Assembly: GCA_033065855.1 (NCBI GenBank)
Contig: JAVXUO010001342.1
Location: 22,418-86,417, forward strand
DNA: 64,000 bases
Source: Escallonia rubra
Lineage: Eukaryota > Streptophyta > Magnoliopsida > Escalloniales > Escalloniaceae
Direction of reading: 5' to 3'
Part shown: piece after piece, positions 56,833 to 64,000 of the stretch
Layout of the letters: the number at the start of each line of letters is the position of its first letter
Numbering within the stretch: the stretch's first letter is position 1
The notes under the pieces: generated by a model
Databases searched by the model: none
Seen by the model: the letters and a program-made list of their open reading frames with translations, nothing else
Told to the model about the DNA's origin: nothing
Translations under genes and position numbers: made by a program

Positions 56833-59250
56833 GGAGAGCTAGAGAGAGAAAGAGAGGGAGAGACCAAATTTTGGCGATTGTGTAGTAAGCTTGAACTGTC
56901 AATATCTCATTCGTTACTTATCCGATTGATGTGTTCTTGAATTTTTTTGAAAACTTTGTTATGTCTACCTCAACCTTTCGGTTTTAAGTTTTCTCAGAAT
57001 TTCAAGTTGGCATATCAATATTGACCTTAAAGTCAATACCCCGTAAAAGTCTAGAATTTTTCAATTTCTGGCAACCACTTCGAATTGCCATAGAATCTTC
57101 ATTTCTTACTAGATCTTAGGGATTATTATATTTCTGGAGATCTCAAAAAGTCTACATTAACTTTGTATTTTGAAGGTTTCTAAGATTCGTTCGACTTCAA
57201 AATAACCATTGAACAAAACTGGTCTGCGCAAAGATGTGCAGTTTCAGCTAGCCACTTTGATTTGCTATAGAAAATTCATTACTCATTTTATTTTGTGATT
57301 CTTATATTTCTAGAGACCCTGAAAAATCTAAATTAACTTTGTAGTTTTGAGTTTTCTGAGATTCGTTATATTTCTGCTTCAAAACAGCCATTGTATAAAA
57401 CTAGTCTTTGCAGAAGTATGTTGTTTCTAGCAGCCTTAGATTTGGTATAAAATCATCATTACTCATTGGTTTTTATAGTGATCCTTATATTTCTAGAAAC
57501 CTCATCAAGTCTACTTTAACTTTGTATTTTTTTCTAAGATACTTCATGTTTATGCTCCAAAATGGTCACTGTACAAAACTAATTTGTGCAGTGATATGCT
57601 GTTTCAAAAATTTTAGACTAGTCCAATTCGATTTGCTCTAGACTAATCATTTCTCCCTCATTTTAAATGAACTTGTACATTTTGAAAAAACTTGGGGAAT
57701 CCTCTATAACTTTCAAGTTTTGTGTTTTATCAGAATACTTTCATTTCTTGGTCAAAGTTGTCTTTAAACAATGTTGGTCAGGCTGAAATTTGTTGTTCTT
57801 GGACTGCATATTGCATCCCTTCACCTTCTTTAAGAATATCCATTGTCAATCAGCTTGCTGTCATCCTTAATAATATGAAAACCTTGATAATTTTTCTTTG
57901 ACTCTTGTGTTTTGAGTTTGATTCGGTACTATTTAGCATAAGGTTTGCTTGGGGGGTTAGTTAAATTGGGTGAGTTAAGAGAAGCTCGGCAACTGTCGAT
58001 GAAATGCCCGAGAAAGACATGTGAGTTGGACACAATCTTGGATGGACGTGCAATGGATTGTTAAATGCGGTGCCTGGTCCGTGGTTATAGTAAAGTTGGG
58101 GATATGGAAATGAAAGAATGGCCTTAACGATTCTGTTAATCAGATTTAACAATTGACCATCGCGTCAAATGTTAGATCAAGAAAATGTATCAGCGTCATG
58201 TAAGTACTCCTGTTTTGTTCCCGCTTATACTCTATTCTCGATGCTATACATATGTACTAATACATACCAACTGGAGTTTTTAAAGTCTTTTGCAATACCA
58301 CTACTTTAATTTTTAGCTGTTTGATGAGAAAAATAAATGAGTTGTCATGGAATGTATTGCGTTTGGTTATTGTGAACCTTGTTTTCAATCGTGATATTGA
58401 GATGTTGTTTTTGGTTGATGTGCCCCACATCTAACGGGAAAAAGTTAGATTTTGGGTCCTAGTCAACAGGATCATACGTTGACGTACAATACTGTTGTTC
58501 GTGGTTCTCCGTTTTCCCCTGTCTCCATAGTAATGACTATCCCGGAGGTGGGTATGGGATTTCGGGTCCAAGTCAGTGGGACTATACGCTGACCGCAGCA
58601 TACCGTGAAAAGACTTTGGGTAGTATTTGACGATTTACATATTGTTGCTATTTTTATCGTTTTGGAAGAGTTTTCTCGCAAACATGATTTCGCTCCCATA
58701 AAGTATATATATGTAATATCTCTTTGTGAAATTGTTTACCAGTTTTAATTCGAAAGACCCATGGCATATTATGAAAATCAAAAACTACGTTGGAACATAG
58801 TATGTGTGCTTACTAGGCCCCCACCTCATTCTCTTTCAAAATTTTCAGGTGATTACTTAGTGGGACCCGATATTCCTGAGAGCCACAAGGATGCGGTCGC
58901 GAGAGAGGATTGCTAGAGGAGTTGAAGTCCTCTTAGAACATTTAAAGATTTTCGAGTTGATATTTTAGTATTTCAAACTATTTTGAGAATTGCTCAGAGC
59001 TTAGATCTCTACAAGATTTTAGATGATCTGTGTTAGTTGATTTATGAAGGATGTCATTAAGGACATATTTGAGAAATTTATAAGTATGATTCTTAGCAAC
59101 CTTAGTAAGGAGTTAATTTTTAAACGCTCGGTTATAGATTATTGTGTACAGGTGGTAGTAGGCCTGGCAGACACGTGGTAGAGGTTTAACGGGCCTCCGG
59201 CCGGTCATAGACCTAGCTCATGGGCTCACCCATGGGTTCAGGTGGTGACA
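56629..59250. mobile_element. probable Ty3/gypsy LTR-type sequence
   Basis: It begins TGCAACACCCCAAAT, like the TGTAACACCCC start of many plant Ty3 LTRs. It contains a TA microsatellite (56800-56829), three diverged tandem units of about 180-190 bp (about 57040-57600; markers TGTGCAG, TTGCTATAG, CCTTATATTTCTAGA, TTTAACTTTGTA), and the CCCACCTCATTCTCTTTCAAA and TTCAGGTGATTAC words often seen near LTR ends. No coding domain and no clear right end or TSD were found, so this may be a degraded solo LTR. Confidence 0.4.
58440..58615. repeat. diverged direct repeat pair
   Basis: GGGTCCTAGTCAACAGGATC... and GGGTCCAAGTCAGTGGGACT..., about 115 bp apart, share spacing and the following TACG(T/C)TGAC word. 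Confidence 0.5.
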
Positions 59251-59835
59251 TGGACCTTCTGGAGTGGTATTGCATAAAATTTCTCAGCTACTCTTATGGT
59301 GTGTCCTAAGTTGGAAGAGGCTGGTTAGACTCAAGATAATTGGGAGCTCTGCAAGACATGAAACATTACTAAATATCTACTATAGTAGGCAAGACTCAAT
59401 TCACATTGACATTCCCTTCATTTTGGTAAAACAAAACAACATAAGACTCCAATAAAATAAGAATCCACTCATTCGTTTATGGGTCGAAAACCAAGACGAA
59501 TTCAGATAAAATGAAAATCTTATAACTATTAACGAACTAGTCATAAGAAAAACAAGAGAGCACACAATGACCACTAACTGGCAAACAACAGGGGCATGAA
59601 AAAACATTTTCAAACCGTCGCAAGAGAAAAGCAACTCTACCTTGAAACTCACAAGAAAACATCCTTGGAGCTTTAGTGTTTTGCCACCCGTGATAGGGAA
59701 CTATAACAGCTATTAAAGTATAAAAATTATGAGCTTTTGGGTGTGTTGAGATTTTTTTTGGTGATTGAAGAGTGCTATGATTTGCAAACGCATGGAGAGG
59801 ACAAGAAGAAGCCAATTTGTTGCGGCAGGCTAATT
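59251..59835. other. no recognisable gene
   Basis: Short frames only, with no domain. Confidence 0.35.
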
Positions 59836-61382
59836 GACACAGAGGGAAGAAAGTAATAGAGAAAACTCTGTATATCGAATGTGTAAATAATACAAAGACA
59901 CAAAAAGCCTTTATATAGACTCGGATACTTGGAGAAACAAAATACTTTGAGGATAGGCTAACCTAATCCTAGTCAAAATTAAATTCTGGACAACTATAAA
60001 ACCTTCTATAACTATAATAAATAATATATGCATTAACATCCTCCCTCGAAGTCAAGGTGGTGAAAAGGAAACAAACTTAAGTTTAGAAAGTAAGTCCTGA
60101 AAATATCCTAGTGGATAAACCTTGGAAAAGAGATCATCAAGTTAATCCATGGACGAAATCGGAGTAAGTTGAAAGTGCCACGTACGAGATACTGTCGCAA
60201 AAATCACAACAATTTTGATACGCTTGGTGCGCTCATGAAAAACACCATTCTGACCAATCTGAATAGCACTATTATGATCACAACGAATTGTTTTAGCCAC
60301 TAAATGATAAAATTTATCGTCTTTGAGAAGCCAAAGATGCTCTTCAGTAGTATCGACAAGTGCGCCATATTCTGTTTCAATGCGAGAACGGGCAATGAGA
60401 GACGGATTTTTGCTAAGCTAAGAAATGAGCGACAAAAAGAAACAACAGTATATTGGTCAATGGGATGACTAGCATAATCAGCATCTAAATATGCATATAA
60501 TCATGTGAATACAAGAAAAATGAAGAGGATGGAATTATGTGCCTTTGAGGTAGCATATAATATGAAGCACAACGGCATAATGAGTGGAGTGAGGAGCAGA
60601 AAAATTGACTGACAATATAAACAGTACGGGCCTGGTCAGGACGGGCAACGACAATAGTAAGATAGACTAGACTGTCATCTAATTGTCCATAGAGATGGCA
60701 TCACTAGGAGGTGTACCATCCAAATATGTGAGATGCACATTCTGCTTAGAAGGTGTAGCAGTAGTATTACCATTAATCCTGCTAGCACGAGCAAGTATAT
60801 GATTGTACACATACCTGACCTGTTGTAGGTAATAATCACTGGAACTAGATATAAGCTCTAAACCGAGGAATTACTGAGGAGTAAGCTCCTTCAATTTGAA
60901 TTGCAGAATGAATGATGCCTTAATTCTTGAATACCTGAAAAATCATCACAAGTGATAACCATGTATCCACATTGAGAAGCAAAAGAATGAGGCTACAAGA
61001 AGGATGTCGTCCAAAGAGTGCAAAATCATATGGATCGGGGAGAAAACCAAGCTAAGAAATAGTGGAGCTAAACTCGGTAAACCATGCTCGCAGTGACTAT
61101 CATTGAAAGAGTACAAAATTAATGTATGCGAAAAGCATTGAATCCAAGCCCTTGTGCAAAAAGAGTTCTGATACTATGCTAAACACAAAGGGAAGAAAGT
61201 AATAGAGAAAACTTGATACATTTAATTATAAATAATACCAAAACGTAAGGAGTCGTTATAGATGCTAACATACATGTAGAGTAAGACACTTGGAGACAAG
61301 ATAGTCTATTCTAATCACAAACAAATTCTAGACAAGTATACAACCTTCAATAAGTATAGTACATAATATAAAAACTAGCACA
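59836..61382 (-). mobile_element. collapsed Ty1-copia element with both LTRs
   Basis: A minus-strand element with a 5' LTR at 61382-61177 and a 3' LTR at 60038-59836, both about 205 bp, starting TG (TGTGCTAG.. and TGTTAATG..) and sharing AAGG-TT-ATA-TTGTC-AGAATTT and TACTTTCTTCCC. After the 5' LTR comes TAGTATCAGAACTC (61176-61163), a diverged copy of the initiator-Met tRNA binding site TGGTATCAGAGC. A purine-rich GAGGGAGGA precedes the 3' LTR. Only about 1.1 kb lies between, so gag, protease, integrase and most of reverse transcriptase are deleted. Confidence 0.75.
60040..61000 (-). pseudogene. Ty1-copia pol remnant (end of RT plus RNase H)
   Basis: On the minus strand the RNase H end of copia pol is recognisable: ALVDTTEEHLWLL, CDHNSAIQIGQN, then VFHERTKRIKI and FQLTPISSMD, followed by a LADIFTK-like FSKVYPLG stretch. 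Upstream, LDADYASHPID resembles the start of the RNase H domain. Several stops and frameshifts interrupt it. Confidence 0.8.
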
Positions 61383-64000
61383 TACTTCTTGCATGCTTGT
61401 TTATTGGGTTGTGGTTGTCTCTTTCTTCATACTCTTGTTTCCGAAAAGGCTTTTTGTGTATATTATGAATATACCAAAATACTTTTTGTAAAGAAAAAAT
61501 AGTCAAAACAAAAGGATTCCTATATTTTTGGATTGAAACTCAATTTGACTTTTAGCGACGATTTAGTGTGCAAAACTTTTATACTGGGTTATAAATAATG
61601 GAATTTTAGTTGTTTCTCAAAAGAAATTAATTCAAGGTTCTTTTAGCATCAAATATCAGTGTCGGTTTCAGCTACTTCAGCTCGTGAAGTGTCTTAGCGT
61701 CACTCCATGTGAGAAAGTAAAAGACTATCCTCTATCTTATAGACATCCTGATGCCACAAATGTATGTGAAATTAGTCCCTTTTTCCTCCGATACCATCCC
61801 TCTACTATGATTATTCTCTTTCGAATTAGTGTTCCCACTTCATGGCACGCGAGCAAGTATGCAAACGCTTTGATCCGAAAAAATTCATAAGTCCGAGTAC
61901 GTCTCCAAGGCGCTTCTTTCTAGATATAAAGATAGTTATTTGTAATTTTTAACGTCAAGTATACAAAACGTTAATGGTTATATCGCACTGTGTTGCTTTA
62001 GAAAGATTAGAAAATCAGTAAGGCGAGAATGAGTTCGCCAAGCAAGACGCAACTTTGATTATTTCAGGGCGTAAATTAGACTTAATTCTACTTTTAATTA
62101 GTGAGGATGTGAATCAAATTCATTCACTTAGGTCACGACATGATCATATGCTTACCGAATTTCATATTCTAACTACGCCTTGGCTGACTTCACAATGAAA
62201 GTTCAAGAGGGCAGAGGCAAATAGCTTTCTATTACCTTCCCAAAAAGTAAACCAATGAAACATGGAAAGGCATTTTTTTTCTTTAATCGCCCCCATTTTG
62301 CTATACCCCTCCCCCTTCCCTTTTGATAGATAAGAGAGTAACACTGATTAACTGAAAGGTAATATAGGTTTGTCACGTTAGCTTTTTTTACTATACATTT
62401 TCACTAAACAAAAAGATTCTTGACATTCCATAACTGATTTACACTAATATAAATTCAGAAGAAACAAAACAAACATCTAAACACACGTGAGGAGACAACT
62501 AGATACAAATATCGTGAGCGGCTAAACAAATCGAGAGTAAAATGACCCCTTATGAAAACATAGCATAAACTAAGGGATCACCATCACTTCAAGCTCCGCT
62601 ACCTTCTTTCGGAAGATCAAACGCATTGATGAAGCCCTACCGCTAAACAGGGAGACTTAAAACAACCACAACAGGAGGTTAAAACTAATAAAGGTGGTCA
62701 TAAGTACACCACTCCCACCCTGGAACATGTTTGCCAATGAAAGATCAACTGAACTACCTTAGAGCCCCCCCCCCTCTTCCCAAAAAGAAGAGAAAAAACC
62801 TCAGTCCCCCGAGGCCCTACCCTTGCCCTTCCCTAACAAAATCCATGACTATCACTCTATAATAACCTAGCTAATGCAACAAAAGTGGAGAAAACATTAA
62901 GGAACCTTATAACTCCTCCAAAAAGCCCCCAAGACCTGCTACCAGACCGGACAAACCACCCTTATGCCCCTCAAACCAATAAAATTAACTAAAAAAAGAT
63001 TAGAAGTGACATGAAGAAACTTCTCCGACATGAGCAGCGAAAGCAGTGGTAACCCAACATGATTAGACCTCAATTGTGACATCTTTGACTAGTCACCAAC
63101 AAAATTCTGGCCATCGCTGGCTTGAAACACCACGCCCCAAATTTTCTTTTGGAGCATCCCCTATCCAAACGAATCGAGCTGATAAATACCTTTATGGTCT
63201 GATTATTGTGAATCGTACAACTCGATCTCTTAGATAGACAAATTGCATAGATTTAGAAGATTCAAAACATGTCTGAAACCAATTCTAGAAAGAGGGGGGA
63301 TGTGAATAGGGTTTTTGAAAATTAATAGAGAATTTAAACTAAGCATTATCACGAATCTCAATCATACCAAGTAATAGTTCAATGAAGATGCTAACTACAC
63401 AATCTCAAGAAATTATAGGGAAATAAGTAAAGAGATTGAGTTAGAGATACTTGACGATGAGATTAAATGGTTTGCCTTGAACTACCCCAAGCCTACATCC
63501 ACCTCTTCAAGGAAGTCCCTTGTAAGAGCACTAGAATCAACTAATAACAATCTTCTTCTAGGTCAAGATCAAAACCCTTACAACACTTGGTGATATCCCC
63601 ACACCAAGCACAAGCCTTAAATCCACAAAGCTCACCCAAGACTTGACAAACCCAAGCCTTTGAGAAAGATCAATTGTGTACAAAGAAAACATTTTAAAAG
63701 GAAATGAGTAAAAATGAAGCTCTAGTACAATAGAAATGTGACATAATTGATAACTTGAAGAATGTTTACTCTCAATCAAAAAATTGTTCATAAAGATGCT
63801 CTCTTTAATGATGTAAAATCATGAACGTGAAGAGAGAAAAGTTTAATATATGAACCTTGATGTTTCTCTAAGGAATGAAGGCTTAGAATATGGTTTCCAT
63901 GGTGTATGATGAAGCCCCAAATCATTTTTATAGGGTGGACATCAAATATAGCCGTAATGAAAAGATTTGGCATGATTTTGGGCAAAACTAGCCGTTATTT
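61383..64000. other. no recognisable gene
   Basis: AT-rich DNA with short frames. 62740-62950 is C-rich with poly-C runs. From about 63285 (AGAGGGGGGATGTGAATAGG) the sequence resembles the untranslated part of many plant LTR retrotransposons, but I cannot place its ends or find a domain. Confidence 0.35.

Overview
The window is nuclear DNA from a flowering plant, most likely a eudicot. It is AT-rich, its genes carry GT-AG introns, and it holds plant-specific families: S1-type self-incompatibility homologues (SPH), a tau-class GST relic and a FAR1-type Mutator transposase. Most of it is layered transposable elements (TEs). Only three genes look intact: two secreted SPH paralogues and one four-exon F-box gene. 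No tRNA, rRNA, CRISPR or prokaryotic feature was seen. Identities are read by eye from motifs; no search was run.

Layout. 1-4.9 kb: a poly(A) retrocopy tail, a MULE-like MITE with a perfect 9-bp target-site duplication (TSD), an orphan third copy of the SPH upstream region, and a decayed plant-mobile-domain gene. 4.9-18.6 kb: a tandem segmental duplication (offset about 9,165 bp) in which each unit carries one intact SPH gene. Unit A alone holds a hAT element whose empty site survives in unit B. Unit A also holds a Tourist-like element that lies inside a block missing from unit B. 18.3-21.1 kb: a dead LINE whose 5' part was copied into unit A.

21.9-35.4 kb: one Helitron (TC start, 3' hairpin, CTAG end, A/T target) swollen by nested insertions. 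The largest is a 9-kb FAR1-type MULE with inverted arms of about 2.45 and 3.05 kb. Each arm carries four imperfect palindromes, an array of CACGTG and CACGCGC motifs, a TATA box, a spliced leader and 322-bp tandem repeats (two copies left, four right). Its transposase has one frameshift and one stop codon inside the SWIM zinc finger. A foldback MITE and a 757-bp hAT element lie further right in the same Helitron.

36-37.3 kb: a decayed Ty3-type gag. 39.3-46.4 kb (minus strand): the F-box gene with a 5.2-kb first intron. 46.6-48.7 kb: two palindromic MITEs and a non-autonomous MULE filled with CA-rich and CCCTAA-rich repeats. 51.4-53.6 kb: a two-exon tau GST pseudogene. 56.6-59.2 kb: probable Ty3 LTR-type sequence. 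59.8-61.4 kb: a collapsed Ty1-copia element with both LTRs, a primer-binding site and the end of pol. The remainder holds nothing I can name.

How it fits together. Host function is limited to the SPH pair (secreted, probably reproductive or signalling peptides) and the F-box protein (an SCF ubiquitin-ligase adaptor). The most unusual system is the FAR1-type MULE. Its arms are packed with the heptamer that FAR1/FHY3, the domesticated relatives of its transposase, are known to bind, next to G-boxes, and both arms carry inward-facing promoters.
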